Shown piece after piece: positions 7,852 to 17,926 of a stretch of DNA of 64,000 bases. Source of the DNA: Priestia filamentosa (lineage in GTDB: Bacteria; Bacillota; Bacilli; Bacillales; Bacillaceae_H). The notes under the pieces were generated by a model. The model saw only the letters and a program-made list of their open reading frames with translations, had not been told where the DNA came from and made no database searches. Numbering within the stretch: position 1 is the first letter of the stretch; each line of letters begins with the position of its first letter. The position numbers and the translations under genes are program-made. The stretch covers positions 243,660-307,659 of the forward strand of contig NZ_FXAJ01000004.1 of NCBI RefSeq assembly GCF_900177535.1. Reading direction: 5' to 3'.

Positions 7852-8870
7852 TGAAGAAAAATTGGTTGCTGAACGCCTGTCTTGTTCCAGTTCTTTTACT
7901 TAGCGCGTGTGGAACAGAGAGCAGCAGTGGAGAAGAACGTAAGCAAGGGGATGTAGGAGGCACGCTTGAATTTTATACTTCACAACCTGATGAAGATGTT
8001 ACAAAGCTCATTGAAGGCTTCAATAAAAAATACCCTGGTGTAGAAGTTAAAGCTTTTCGTTCTGGAACAGAGGAAGTAGTGGGGAAGGTTCAAGCAGAGA
8101 AAAGAGCAGGGGATGTAAAAGCAGATGTTATGCTTGTAGCAGATAGCGTTACATTTGAAAAGTTAAAAGAACAAGATTTGCTTTTGTCCTATAAGTCGAA
8201 AGAAATCGAGCATATACCAGACGATTTTGTGGATGATGATTATATGTATACAGGCACAAAAATGATGGCAACAGTGCTAGCTGTAAATACGACAAATGTG
8301 AAAGAACCTAAAGAAACGTGGAGCGTGTTAACTGATAAGAAAACAAAAGGGAAAGCTGTGATGCCAAGTCCTTTATATTCAGGAGCTGCGGCTTATAATG
8401 TGGGTGTTATGAGCAGACAGAAGAATTTAAATTGGGATTTCTTTGACGAGTTAAAGAAGAACGATATGACTGTCGTACAAGGAAATGGCGCAGCATTAAA
8501 AGCAGTGGCGAGTGGCCAAAAAGACTACGGACTTGTTGTTGACTATCTTGCTTTACGAGCTAAAAAAGAAGGGTCACCTATTGAACTCATTTATCCTAAG
8601 GAAGGAGTTCCGGTCATTACAGAACCTGTTGGTATTATGGAAGGTACAAAAAATGAAAAGGCTGCAAAGGCATTTGTTGACTATATTCTGTCAGAAGAAG
8701 GACAACAGCTTTCTGCTAACCTTGGTTACGCACCTATCCGCCAAGAGGTAGAGGCACCGGATGGTTTAAAATCGATGGAAAGTATTCAAGTATTAGACTC
8801 CCCGTTATCAGAGCTGTATAAATCTCGAGAAGAAGATAAGGAGCGGTTTAAAAGAATTTTCGGAAACTAG
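7851..8870 (+). CDS. ABC importer binding lipoprotein (iron/2-AEP/spermidine class)
   Basis: The 339-residue extracellular lipoprotein has the signal MKKNWLLNACLVPVLLLSAC with lipobox LLSAC. The body resembles the AfuA/FbpA/PhnS class of binding proteins (LEFYTSQPDEDV, then ADVMLVADSVTFEKL and a C-terminal AAKAFVDYILSEEGQQL). The ligand may be ferric iron, 2-aminoethylphosphonate or a related anion; sequence does not decide. ATG 7851 shares a base with the stop of the SurE-like gene and has GAAGGAG ahead of it. An upstream in-frame start at 7809 would hide the signal peptide. Confidence 0.85.
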   Translation: MKKNWLLNACLVPVLLLSACGTESSSGEERKQGDVGGTLEFYTSQPDEDVTKLIEGFNKKYPGVEVKAFRSGTEEVVGKVQAEKRAGDVKADVMLVADSVTFEKLKEQDLLLSYKSKEIEHIPDDFVDDDYMYTGTKMMATVLAVNTTNVKEPKETWSVLTDKKTKGKAVMPSPLYSGAAAYNVGVMSRQKNLNWDFFDELKKNDMTVVQGNGAALKAVASGQKDYGLVVDYLALRAKKEGSPIELIYPKEGVPVITEPVGIMEGTKNEKAAKAFVDYILSEEGQQLSANLGYAPIRQEVEAPDGLKSMESIQVLDSPLSELYKSREEDKERFKRIFGN

Positions 8871-8883
8871 AGAGGTGCTATAA

Positions 8884-10611
8884 ATGGAACGCTTTTCGTT
8901 AAGAAGACAAATTTCTTTGTCTTCTCTTTTGTCGACACGTTTAACACATGCTTTATTCATTAAACTTGGGATATTTTGTCTTCTATTTTTCTTTTTTCTG
9001 CTTCCTATTGTTCGCCTTATTATAATGAGCTTCACAGAAGGTCATGAAATAAGTTTTTTGAATTATAGCTCTATTTTATCAGAAACTGCTACATGGTCGA
9101 TGTTAAAGAATACAGCTATCGTTGTTGGGGGAGCAACGATAGTGTCAATTTGTGTAGGGGTTTTGTTCGCTTGGCTTGTTGCTTACACAGATATTCGTTT
9201 GAAAAAACTTCTACAACTCTTCATTATGTTACCTTTTTTGATTCCATCCTATATAATGACGCTTGCTTGGACTCAATTCACAGAGAGAAACAGCTTTTTT
9301 ATCAATTTTCTAAAGCCTTTTTTAGGGGTTTCTCATCTTAATCTTTATAGCTATGGTGGACTAATCTTTTTGCTTGGAATCGTTCATTATCCACTTGTTT
9401 ATTTGCTGACTCTTCATGTATTACGAAAGATTCCAAGAGACTTGGAATGGGCAGTAAGAGCTTCAGGAGGAACGCGATTTACGATGTGTAAGACCGTTAC
9501 ACTGCCTCTCGCACTTCCAGGTATTATTAGTGGGGCAATGCTTGCCTTCTTAACAACTATTGATAATTTTGGTATACCAGCTTTTCTTGGTATACCAGCT
9601 AATATCCCTGTTTTAAGTACGGCTATTTATCAAGAAGTGATTGGGTTTGGAGAAGATGCTTTTGCAAGGGGAGCAGCATTATCAGTCTTACTCGGTGTTA
9701 TTGTGTGCCTTGTTACTTTTCTTCAATATATATTGCTAAAACGATTTTCTTATCAGGAAACAGGTAGAGTAGAACATGAACCACGCATTTTTTTAAAGAA
9801 AGGGAGATGGGCTGTAGAAATAGTGTTATGGTTATTTCTTCTTTTTATAAGCATTATCCCTTTATTTTCAATGGTTGGGACTTCTTTTATTAAGGCATAT
9901 GGCTTACCATTTTCATTTGAAAATATGACGATGGAACATTATAAATATATTTTGTTTCAGTATGAGAAAGTAAAAATTGGGATTGTAAATAGTTTAAAGC
10001 TTGCTTCCTTTACAACTATAATTTGTCTTTTTATTGGAACGGCTATAGCTTATATAAGAATACGATTTGATCGCTATGAAACAAGATTAACGGAAGGAAT
10101 CATTAGCTTACCATATGCACTTCCAGGTATGGTGCTTGCTCTTGCTATGATTTTAGCTTGGGTCCAACCTATTCCAGGATGGAAACCGGGAATATATGGG
10201 ACAATATGGATTTTGCTTATTGCATACGTTACAAGGTTTCTCATTTTGCAAGTTCGAAGTAGTATGACGGCTCTTTCACAAGTTTCTACTGAGATGGAGG
10301 AAGCTGCACATATTAGTGGTGCTAGAGGTATAGCAAAATGGCGTTATATTATGCTTCCGCTTCTATTTTCAGGAGTACTCAGTGGAGCTTTTCTCGTTTT
10401 TATTACAACATTGACAGAGCTTACGGTTTCCTCATTGCTATGGTCGAGCGGATCCGAGACAATCGGATTGTTAATCTTCAATTTCGAACAAGGTGGATAC
10501 ACAACATATTCGACAGCTCTTTCAACTCTCATTTTACTGTTATTAATACTCACAAGCCTCATTATCTATTTGCTTATAAAATGCTTCAACAAGAAAGTAG
10601 GGAAAGTATGA
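8884..10611 (+). CDS. Fused two-domain ABC importer permease (FbpB/PhnV type)
   Basis: The 575-residue membrane protein contains two permease halves in one chain, each of about six transmembrane helices. The EAA coupling loops are EWAVRASGGTRFTMCKTVTLP (near residue 195) and EEAAHISGARGIAKWRYIMLP (near residue 480). Such duplication is typical of ferric-iron and 2-aminoethylphosphonate permeases. GAGAGGTG precedes ATG 8884, 13 bp after the binding protein. It overlaps the ATPase start by ATGA. Confidence 0.9.
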   Translation: MERFSLRRQISLSSLLSTRLTHALFIKLGIFCLLFFFFLLPIVRLIIMSFTEGHEISFLNYSSILSETATWSMLKNTAIVVGGATIVSICVGVLFAWLVAYTDIRLKKLLQLFIMLPFLIPSYIMTLAWTQFTERNSFFINFLKPFLGVSHLNLYSYGGLIFLLGIVHYPLVYLLTLHVLRKIPRDLEWAVRASGGTRFTMCKTVTLPLALPGIISGAMLAFLTTIDNFGIPAFLGIPANIPVLSTAIYQEVIGFGEDAFARGAALSVLLGVIVCLVTFLQYILLKRFSYQETGRVEHEPRIFLKKGRWAVEIVLWLFLLFISIIPLFSMVGTSFIKAYGLPFSFENMTMEHYKYILFQYEKVKIGIVNSLKLASFTTIICLFIGTAIAYIRIRFDRYETRLTEGIISLPYALPGMVLALAMILAWVQPIPGWKPGIYGTIWILLIAYVTRFLILQVRSSMTALSQVSTEMEEAAHISGARGIAKWRYIMLPLLFSGVLSGAFLVFITTLTELTVSSLLWSSGSETIGLLIFNFEQGGYTTYSTALSTLILLLLILTSLIIYLLIKCFNKKVGKV

Positions 10612-11684
10612 ATACAGTTGTTAAAAATGTATCAAAAAAGTTTGGAGAAACATCAGCTTTATCCAGAATTAATTTAGATATTGGCAATGGAGAATTCATT
10701 GCAATTTTAGGTCCATCTGGGTGTGGGAAAACAACTCTTCTGCGCCTTATAGCTGGGTTCGATTCACCAACGGACGGAGAAATTATAATGAATAAAGAAT
10801 GTGTGGCTGAAAAGGGAAAAGTAGTTCCACCTGAGAAACGAAATATTAGCATGGTATTTCAATCTTTGGCCCTTTGGCCACATTTAAAAGTAAAAGAGCA
10901 AGTGATGTTTCCATTGAAGCACCATAAATTTATTGATCAGGAAATTAAAAAGAATGCAGATCAGCGAGTACAGCAAATGCTTGAACTTGTTGGCTTACAA
11001 CATTTAGCAACACGTATGCCTCATGAATTATCAGGAGGCCAAAAGCAGCGAGTTGCCATTGCAAGAGCTCTTGCTCCAAAGCCTTCTCTTTTATTAATGG
11101 ATGAACCGTTAAGTAGTTTAGATGCTGAGCTACGGGCTGAATTGCGCAATGAAATTCAAACGATTCATAAGGTTACAAATACCTCTATTCTCTATGTTAC
11201 TCATGATCAAACAGAAGCTTTAGCAATGGCAGATCGTATTGTTGTTATGAAAGAAGGAGCAATTGAACAAATTGGTACACCAGAAGATATTTATCATAAT
11301 CCAAAAACTTCTTTTGTAGCCACATTTGTTGGGAAAGCGAACCTTATCCCTGGTAATTGGAAAGGAAATTATTTTCATCCTTTTTCGCATCAGACGCTAG
11401 CATGGAATATTCCTTTTTCAACCTTTTTAAAAGAGGAAGGAAGCTGTGCAATAAGACCTGAACAACTTTTGTTAGATCGCGTAGGAGAAGGAATTCCCTG
11501 TACTGTTAAAAATGTTCTTTTCCAAGGAAAAGAAATTCATTACACAATAAAGCTTAGCAACTGTACAGTGCGTGTTATAGGTAGTTTAAAAAAAAGATTT
11601 AGCGTTGGAGAGAAAGCTGTCTTAAAGCTGAGAAGTGTTGAAGAACCAAGTCAAGAGATGGCTTCTATTATCGGAGTGAATTGA
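10608..11684 (+). CDS. ABC importer ATPase (FbpC/PotA class)
   Basis: The 358-residue ATPase has Walker A GPSGCGKTT, Q-loop SMVFQSLALWP, signature LSGGQKQR, Walker B LLLMDEPLSSLD and the H-loop YVTHDQTEALAM. A C-terminal TOBE-like regulatory domain covers residues 255-355. ATG 10608 overlaps the permease stop; the open frame extends further upstream only as a shadow inside the permease gene. It ends the SurE-like/ABC operon. No convincing terminator follows, only a weak AAGAG/CTCTT dyad at 11733. Confidence 0.9.
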   Translation: MNTVVKNVSKKFGETSALSRINLDIGNGEFIAILGPSGCGKTTLLRLIAGFDSPTDGEIIMNKECVAEKGKVVPPEKRNISMVFQSLALWPHLKVKEQVMFPLKHHKFIDQEIKKNADQRVQQMLELVGLQHLATRMPHELSGGQKQRVAIARALAPKPSLLLMDEPLSSLDAELRAELRNEIQTIHKVTNTSILYVTHDQTEALAMADRIVVMKEGAIEQIGTPEDIYHNPKTSFVATFVGKANLIPGNWKGNYFHPFSHQTLAWNIPFSTFLKEEGSCAIRPEQLLLDRVGEGIPCTVKNVLFQGKEIHYTIKLSNCTVRVIGSLKKRFSVGEKAVLKLRSVEEPSQEMASIIGVN

Positions 11685-11815
11685 AAGTAGCTAAAAATTT
11701 AAATATAAACTTAAAATTAAAGAACATTAAAAAAGAGGGTTAATAAGACTCTTCAAGAAACTATATATTATAGAAGGTTTATATTACTACTATAAAAAAG
11801 GATGGTGCGCAGACA

Positions 11816-12397
11816 TTGAAACGTGTATGTGTTTTTGCAGGATCTAACATGGGACTTAATCCAGAGTATGCTAAACAAGCGAGAGAACTTGGGCGAGTCA
11901 TTGCAATGAATGGGTTTCATCTTGTTTATGGTGGTTCTAAACTAGGGCTAATGGGAGAAGTAGCAAATGGCGCTCTAGAACAGGGGGGGCATGTTACCGG
12001 AGTTATGCCTAGAGGTTTATTTAAAGAAGAAATAGCTCATAGAGGTGTGAGTGATTTTATTGAAGTAGCGGATATGCATGAGCGAAAAGCGAAAATGTCA
12101 GAGTTAAGCGATATGTATGTAGCTTTACCTGGAGGATATGGAACATTTGAAGAACTTTTTGAGGTCATCTGCTGGGCTCAAATTGGTATTCATAAAAAAC
12201 CAATTGGATTATTAAATGTGGAAGGATATTATGATCCACTTCTACAGCTTATTGAACATACTGTTAATTCAGGGTTTATGCCGCGTGTGCATGGACAGTA
12301 CGTTATGCAAGGATCCAATCCAAAATGTTTATTAGAATATATGCTTGATTTTATTCCAGAAGGATACAAGAGTAAGAGAGTTCCTCCTGCTGGTTGA
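11816..12397 (+). CDS. LOG-family phosphoribohydrolase (YvdD-like)
   Basis: The 193-residue Rossmann-type enzyme has the LOG motif PGGYGTFEE near residue 103 and the N-terminal nucleotide-binding segment CVFAGSNMGLNPEY. Family members release the free base from nucleoside 5'-monophosphates (cytokinin-activating type); the bacterial physiological substrate is uncertain. The TTG start at 11816 follows AAAAGGATGG. It stands alone with its own terminator. Confidence 0.88.
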   Translation: MKRVCVFAGSNMGLNPEYAKQARELGRVIAMNGFHLVYGGSKLGLMGEVANGALEQGGHVTGVMPRGLFKEEIAHRGVSDFIEVADMHERKAKMSELSDMYVALPGGYGTFEELFEVICWAQIGIHKKPIGLLNVEGYYDPLLQLIEHTVNSGFMPRVHGQYVMQGSNPKCLLEYMLDFIPEGYKSKRVPPAG

Positions 12398-12417
12398 GAA
12401 ATAAAACAATAAAATAG

Positions 12418-12452
12418 AAAAAACGGTCATAACAAGTTATGACCGTTTTGTT
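12418..12452 (+). terminator. Terminator between the LOG gene and csp
   Basis: The stem AAACGGTCATAAC / GTTATGACCGTTT with a 2-nt AA centre has A6 on the left and T4 on the right. It can serve both the plus-strand LOG gene and the minus-strand csp gene. Confidence 0.85.
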
Positions 12453-12544
12453 TAGACGGAAATCTCCTCAGAAGAGAAAATTTCATTATTTAATGAGACT
12501 CTCATAGAACAAAGCTTTCAATACGTCCCATGTTGGTGAAGAGC

Positions 12545-13063
<519 letters not shown>

Positions 13064-14638
13064 ATGGAGCTAGTTATTTTACAAACGAGCGATATACATG
13101 GACATGTATTACCAATTCAGTATGGAACAAATGAGAGAGCAGATCTCGGGATAGCTAAAATAGCAACGATGATTAAACAGGAGGAAGAAAAAAGTGAATG
13201 TGTGTTAAAAATAGATAACGGAGATTTAATTCAAGGAAGTCCTTTGCTTACATACTATATGAAATATGAACGAAATCATAAAAATCCAATGATCGCTATC
13301 CTAAATCATTTAAAATATGACGGGGCAGTGGTTGGAAATCATGAGTTTAATTACGGACGTGTAGCTTTAGAGGAAGCTGTCGCACAATCAGACTTTCCGT
13401 GGCTGTGTGCTAACATTTTGGAAAAGGAAAAAGAAACACCTTTTTTAGAAACACCTTATATAATTAAAGAACTAAACGGAGTAAAGGTAGCTGTTTTAGG
13501 AGTAACCACTCACTATATTCCAAATTGGGAAGAACCTGCTCATATTGAAAACTTAGTCTTTGCAGATGCTCTAAAAGTAACCGAAAAATGGGTATCATAT
13601 ATTCGTGAACACGAAAAACCCCATCTTCTCGTTGTGTCTTATCATGGGGGATTTGAGCGGGATTTGGAAACAGGTGAAGCTACTGAAACATTAACAGGAG
13701 AAAATCAAGCCTATGAGATGTGTCAGTGTATTAAAGGTATTGATGTTCTTTTAACAGGGCATCAGCATCGCTCCTTAGCAGGAGAAGTAAATGGTGTGAC
13801 AATTGTCCAGCCGAGCTTTTTTGGACAAGAAGTAGGAAAAGTTGTGGTTAAGTTTGTAGAAGAGGAAGAGGGCTATTCTATTCTAAAAAAAGAGAGCATG
13901 ACACTATCTACAAAAGAAATTGTTGAGGACGAAGAAATAGTAGAACTTGTTCGTTATTATGAAGAAGGAACACAAAAGTGGCTTGATGAGAGAACTGGAA
14001 CTGCAAAAGAAAGTATGAAAATCGATGATGTCTTCCAAGCAAGAATAAAAGAACATCCACTTATTGAATTTATAAATAAAGTCCAAATGTACGCATCAGG
14101 GGCCCAAATTTCTTGTACAGCTTTGTTTAATGACAGTATAAAAGGATTTGATAAAGAGATTACAATGCGTGACATTGTCTCGAATTATATTTATCCTAAT
14201 ACATTAAAAGTTATTAGAATAACAGGATCTGATATGAAGGCAGCTTTAGAAAGATCTGCTTCCTATTTTGCGTTGGATGAAAATGGAGAATTAACCGTAA
14301 GCAAAGACTTTTCTTATCCAAAACCACAAGCCTATAATTACGATATGTGGGAAGGCATACAATATAAAGTTGATGTTTCTAAAAAAGTAGGCGAGCGTAT
14401 TGTATTTCTAGAAAAAGATGGAGCGCAAATAGATGAAGAAGACTTTTATGAAATTGTCACAAATGCGTATAGAGCAGGTGGCGGCGGGGATTATGAAATG
14501 TTTAAAAATAAGGAAGTTGTAAGAGATATAACCGTTGCAATGACAGACTTAATTGCTGAATATATTACAACGTTCTCTCCTATAGATGTCTCTGTTAATC
14601 ATAATTGGGAAGTGATAGCTTCTGAAAAACTAGAATAA
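13064..14638 (+). CDS. Bifunctional metallophosphatase/5'-nucleotidase (YunD-like)
   Basis: The 524-residue protein has an N-terminal calcineurin-type metallophosphatase domain with SDIHGH, DNGDLIQG, GNHEFNYG and GHQHR, which supply the two-metal ligands, and a C-terminal 5'-nucleotidase substrate-binding domain (residues about 300-500). It hydrolyses nucleotides or related phosphate esters. Unlike UshA it has no signal peptide, so it is predicted to be cytoplasmic. AAAGGAGC precedes ATG 13064. The next gene follows 27 bp later. Confidence 0.88.
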   Translation: MELVILQTSDIHGHVLPIQYGTNERADLGIAKIATMIKQEEEKSECVLKIDNGDLIQGSPLLTYYMKYERNHKNPMIAILNHLKYDGAVVGNHEFNYGRVALEEAVAQSDFPWLCANILEKEKETPFLETPYIIKELNGVKVAVLGVTTHYIPNWEEPAHIENLVFADALKVTEKWVSYIREHEKPHLLVVSYHGGFERDLETGEATETLTGENQAYEMCQCIKGIDVLLTGHQHRSLAGEVNGVTIVQPSFFGQEVGKVVVKFVEEEEGYSILKKESMTLSTKEIVEDEEIVELVRYYEEGTQKWLDERTGTAKESMKIDDVFQARIKEHPLIEFINKVQMYASGAQISCTALFNDSIKGFDKEITMRDIVSNYIYPNTLKVIRITGSDMKAALERSASYFALDENGELTVSKDFSYPKPQAYNYDMWEGIQYKVDVSKKVGERIVFLEKDGAQIDEEDFYEIVTNAYRAGGGGDYEMFKNKEVVRDITVAMTDLIAEYITTFSPIDVSVNHNWEVIASEKLE

Positions 14639-14665
14639 CGATGTTCTTTAGAAGGAGATGAAAGA

Positions 14666-15034
14666 ATGAATTTTACTAGGTTAGTAGAAGAGAAAATTAA
14701 GAAATCAATTGCTGACGGGGATTTTGAAAATCTAGAGGGAAAAGGAGAACCGCTCAAGCTAGAAGACTTATCACATGTGCCAGAGGAACTTCGTACTAGC
14801 TACAAAATTTTGAAAAACTCAGGATATCTTCCTGAAGAAATGATGTTGAAAAAAAATATTGCAGAATTAGAAGATTTGCTTGCTGTTTGTGAGGGTAAAG
14901 AAGAAAAGGAGCAACTGGAGGAGAAAATAAGTGAGAAACTGCTTCGCTTTAATCTTCTGATGGAGAAAAAGAAGCTAAGCCATTCACGTGCATTTAAGCA
15001 ATATCAATCTAAAATTCACAACCGCTTGTTTTAA
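14666..15034 (+). CDS. DUF1992 protein (DnaJ homologue subfamily C28-like)
   Basis: The 122-residue protein has the DUF1992 pattern: VEEKIKKSIADGDFENLEGKG, then the conserved PLKLED and an alpha-helical charged C-terminus. The human DNAJC28 shares the domain, but no J domain is present here. Function is unknown. AGAAGGAGATG precedes the ATG, and spacing suggests co-transcription with the upstream nucleotidase. Confidence 0.8.
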   Translation: MNFTRLVEEKIKKSIADGDFENLEGKGEPLKLEDLSHVPEELRTSYKILKNSGYLPEEMMLKKNIAELEDLLAVCEGKEEKEQLEEKISEKLLRFNLLMEKKKLSHSRAFKQYQSKIHNRLF

Positions 15035-15084
15035 TAAAAGCGCTCCGAAGTACAAGAACAATAAGTCAACAGGAGGAGCAACAA

Positions 15085-15918
15085 TTGAAAGCATTTATTA
15101 TTGGATTACTAACATTGCTTATTGTTTTCCTTGGAATATGGAAAACACAAAAAGCCGTTGGTGAGCAAGGACGATATGAACCTGTTTTGCTTTTCCATGG
15201 TTTTCTAGGTGGAGAACGTTCTTATAAGACTCTTATGGAGCGATTTGAGGAAAATGGTCAAGGGTATAAAGCAGCTGTTTGTCGTGTTAACGAACGTGGT
15301 GTTGTTTCGTGTGTGCATAAATACCATTTTCAGCAAAAAAAAGATCAGTTTCCTCTTGTACAAGTCATTTTTGAAGATGATCATGCAAGCATAAGTAAAC
15401 AAGGGAAATGGGTTCAAAATGTAGTAAAAAAACTTAAAGAAAAGGAAAAAATGGAAGGTTACCATCTTGTGGGTCATAGCATGGGCGGACTTGCCGCTAT
15501 TAAGTATTTAGAAGAGACGCAAGATAAAAGTGTTAAATCTCTTACAACGATAGGTACCCCTGTTGGAGGATTGGATATTGATGAACTTGCTGTAAACTAT
15601 CCTAAAACAGAAAGCAATCGTATGTCAGAAGGAGCAAAAGATTTACAATATCACTCAGAGGCCATTACAAAGCTTCAAAAAGAAGCGACAAAGCTGAAAG
15701 AATTACGTATTCCAATTCTTTCAGTTGCCGGAAATGTAAAACATAAAGGCGGAGATGGGAGCGTTCTGACAGAAAGTGCATTTTCGTTAGAAAACTATGT
15801 GCCTAATGTACAGAAAAAAGAGTTTCCTTTATTACACCCAGCTCTTCATGAAAGTTCCGCAGTTGATAAAGTGCTCTATACTTTTTTGAAGGACAGTGAA
15901 AAGGATGACCGCATCTAG
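15085..15918 (+). CDS. DUF915-type alpha/beta hydrolase, membrane-anchored or secreted
   Basis: The 277-residue protein begins with a hydrophobic segment (AFIIGLLTLLIVFLGIW) that is a signal or anchor. The hydrolase core follows: oxyanion strand LLFHGFLGGERSY, nucleophile elbow GHSMGG (Ser near residue 132) and a late His in LLHPALHES; an Asp in GGDGSVLT may complete the triad. The family is found as Listeria/Bacillus cell-surface hydrolases of unknown substrate. The TTG start at 15085 follows AGGAGGA. The stop lies in the terminator. Confidence 0.82.
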   Translation: MKAFIIGLLTLLIVFLGIWKTQKAVGEQGRYEPVLLFHGFLGGERSYKTLMERFEENGQGYKAAVCRVNERGVVSCVHKYHFQQKKDQFPLVQVIFEDDHASISKQGKWVQNVVKKLKEKEKMEGYHLVGHSMGGLAAIKYLEETQDKSVKSLTTIGTPVGGLDIDELAVNYPKTESNRMSEGAKDLQYHSEAITKLQKEATKLKELRIPILSVAGNVKHKGGDGSVLTESAFSLENYVPNVQKKEFPLLHPALHESSAVDKVLYTFLKDSEKDDRI

Positions 15919-15934
15919 CGGTCATCCTTTTTAT
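15901..15934 (+). terminator. Terminator between the hydrolase and ilvE
   Basis: A perfect 12-bp stem (AAGGATGACCGC / GCGGTCATCCTT) with an ATCTA loop and a following T5 (TTTTTATTT). The convergent ilvE may also use it. Confidence 0.9.
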
Positions 15935-15937
15935 TTG

Positions 15938-17014
15938 TTAATCAATTTTAAGTGTCCAGTTCAGTTCATCCTCTACAGTACCTGTTTGAATACCTGTAAT
16001 TGTATTGTAAACGTCTAGAGAAAGCTGACCAACTTTTCCATTACCTACTGTTAATTCACGTTCTCCCCATTTTAATTTTCCAACTGGAGAGATAACTGCA
16101 GCTGTACCTGTTCCAAAAATCTCTTCTAATTCCCCACGTTCAGATGCTTCAAAAATTTCTTCAACTGAAATACGTTTTTGTTCTACTGGGATATTCCAAT
16201 GTTCGAGAAGTTCAATCACTGAAGTTCTCGTAATCCCATCTAGAATACTTCCGCTAAGTTCAGGGGTATAAACTTTCCCACCGATTTTGAAGAAGATATT
16301 CATACTTCCTACTTCTTCAACATATTTCTTTTCAATTGCATCAAGCCAAAGCACTTGATCATAGCCAAGTTTCTCTGCTTCTGTTTGAGCACGAAGGCTT
16401 CCCGCATAGTTTCCTGCTGTTTTAGCAATCCCTACGCCACCGCGTACAGCACGAACATATTCATTTTCAACGTAAATACTAACAGGTTGAAGCTGCTCGC
16501 CGCTGTTGTAATACGCACCAACAGGAGAAAGAATGATCATAAATTTATATGTTGATGAAGGACGCACACCTAAAAATGCATCTGTTGCAATAATAAATGG
16601 ACGAATGTAAAGAGAACATCCTCCTTCAGTTGGAATCCATTCTTTATCAATTTCAATTAAGTTTTTTAAAGCTTCCATTGCTAAATCTTCAGGGATTTCC
16701 GGCATGCTTAAACGTTCGTTAGATAGATTCATTCGTTTTACGTTTTTAAGAGGTCTAAAGAGTTGAACACGATTGTCCGCTGTTCTGTATGCTTTAAGGC
16801 CTTCGAATACCGCTTGACCGTAATGGAATACCATTGAAGATGGTTCTAAAGTAAGCGGAGCGTAAGGAGTGATTCTTGGACTATGCCACCCTTTGTCCGT
16901 AGAGTAATCCATTGTAAACATATGGTCTGTGAAAAATTTTCCGAAACCAAGTTCACTGTGATTGGGTTTTGTTTTTTTCTGAGAAGTTTTTGTTACTTCA
17001 ATTGTTTGTAGCAT
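15938..17014 (-). CDS. ilvE: Branched-chain amino acid aminotransferase
   Basis: The 358-residue PLP enzyme exchanges amino groups between Leu/Ile/Val and their keto acids. The PLP lysine lies in GIAKTAGNYAGS, and the class IV features FEGLKAYR and LDGITRTSVIEL are present. ATG 17014 is chosen because AGAGGTG lies just ahead of it and the product then opens MLQTIEVTK; the frame extends 11 codons further without a binding site. Length fits B. subtilis YbgE. A cre-like site lies about 95 bp upstream. Confidence 0.93.
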   Translation of the reverse strand: MLQTIEVTKTSQKKTKPNHSELGFGKFFTDHMFTMDYSTDKGWHSPRITPYAPLTLEPSSMVFHYGQAVFEGLKAYRTADNRVQLFRPLKNVKRMNLSNERLSMPEIPEDLAMEALKNLIEIDKEWIPTEGGCSLYIRPFIIATDAFLGVRPSSTYKFMIILSPVGAYYNSGEQLQPVSIYVENEYVRAVRGGVGIAKTAGNYAGSLRAQTEAEKLGYDQVLWLDAIEKKYVEEVGSMNIFFKIGGKVYTPELSGSILDGITRTSVIELLEHWNIPVEQKRISVEEIFEASERGELEEIFGTGTAAVISPVGKLKWGERELTVGNGKVGQLSLDVYNTITGIQTGTVEDELNWTLKID

Positions 17015-17105
17015 ATTTCTTACACCTCTTATAAAAAGAATTTTCAATCTATTTTTTTATTTTATGATATTACTCTATATTAATTTAAGTAATAACGCAA
17101 TCATT

Positions 17106-17119
17106 AGAAAACGCTTACA
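17106..17119 (-). promoter_or_regulatory. Candidate cre (CcpA) site upstream of ilvE
   Basis: AGAAAACGCTTACA matches the consensus TGNAANCGNNNNCA at all but the first base. It lies about 95 bp upstream of the ilvE start in the divergent gap with the histidine phosphatase, so either gene could be the target. Confidence 0.4.
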
Positions 17120-17258
17120 AGATAAAAAATAAGAATTTATTCACTTTCTAAATGGTTTACTATGTTTAATAAATAAAACTTATTATCTGTCATATTAAGA
17201 AAATGAGTATGATAGAATAAGAGGATTAAAATTTTTGACGAAAAAAGGAGCGAAAAAC

Positions 17259-17864
17259 ATGCTGTATTTAGTTCGCCATGGTCAAACTGATTGGAATAAA
17301 AATGGACTCGTTCAAGGGCAGACAGATATTCCATTGAATAGTACAGGAGTTGAGCAAGCTCAAGCGTTAGCAAAAAGATTTCAAAAGGAAAATATTGATG
17401 TAATTTATGCTAGTGATCTTAAGCGTGCATATGGAACTGCTGAAGAAATTGCGAAAGTAAAAAACATGAAAGTATTAGAAGGCCTTCGGGAACTTCGGGA
17501 ACGATCATTTGGGGAGCTAGAAGGAGCGGATCTTCCTTTACTGCAAGAAAAATTTCCTAATCTTAGTACAGATTGGAGAGCGGATCTTCCTCTTAATATA
17601 GAATCACTAGGAAATATGCAAAAACGAATGGTGAAGGAACTTACAAATATTATGACCAATCATCAAGATGAGGATGTTCTTGTTGTAAGCCATGGAGCAG
17701 CTATTAACGTATTTATTCACTATGTTACAGAGGGGGAAAACGGAACAGGAAAAATGCTTTTAGCAAACACAGCTGTTAGCACGTTTACTTTTGAAAATAA
17801 AAAATGGGCCATAGGTACGCTAAATGATGCATCACATTGGATAAAAGAAGCAAAAAATAGCTAA
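17259..17864 (+). CDS. Histidine phosphatase family protein
   Basis: The 201-residue enzyme has the RHG motif LVRHGQTDWN with the phospho-accepting His near residue 7, the acid Glu region (ELRERSFGELEG) and a second active His in VVSHGAAI. It belongs to the phosphoglycerate-mutase-like phosphatases (PhoE/GpmB type); the substrate is not known. ATG 17259 follows AAGGAG by eight bases; a TTG at 17235 lies upstream of that site and is rejected. Confidence 0.87.
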   Translation: MLYLVRHGQTDWNKNGLVQGQTDIPLNSTGVEQAQALAKRFQKENIDVIYASDLKRAYGTAEEIAKVKNMKVLEGLRELRERSFGELEGADLPLLQEKFPNLSTDWRADLPLNIESLGNMQKRMVKELTNIMTNHQDEDVLVVSHGAAINVFIHYVTEGENGTGKMLLANTAVSTFTFENKKWAIGTLNDASHWIKEAKNS

Positions 17865-17891
17865 AAAGTTGTGAGAAAATGTCTTAATTTG

Positions 17892-17920
17892 TTGACATAT
17901 GTCGAAATGTGTAGTAAATT
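17892..17920 (+). promoter_or_regulatory. SigA promoter upstream of the 18.0-kb hairpin
   Basis: A consensus -35 (TTGACA, 17892-17897), a 17-bp spacer and -10 TAAATT (17915-17920). No obvious gene starts within the next 300 bp before the strong terminator at 18031. Confidence 0.55.
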
Positions 17921-17926
17921 TGTAAA

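Noticed and set aside
10338..10607. A 90-codon N-terminal extension of the ABC ATPase frame
   Set aside because: It lies inside the permease gene and carries no Walker or other ABC residues. The ATPase sequence proper starts at ATG 10608, coupled by ATGA to the permease.
16982..17100. A CodY-like box (GAAAATT half-site) upstream of ilvE
   Set aside because: Compared with AATTTTCWGAAAATT it has at least four mismatches, which is no better than chance in AT-rich sequence.
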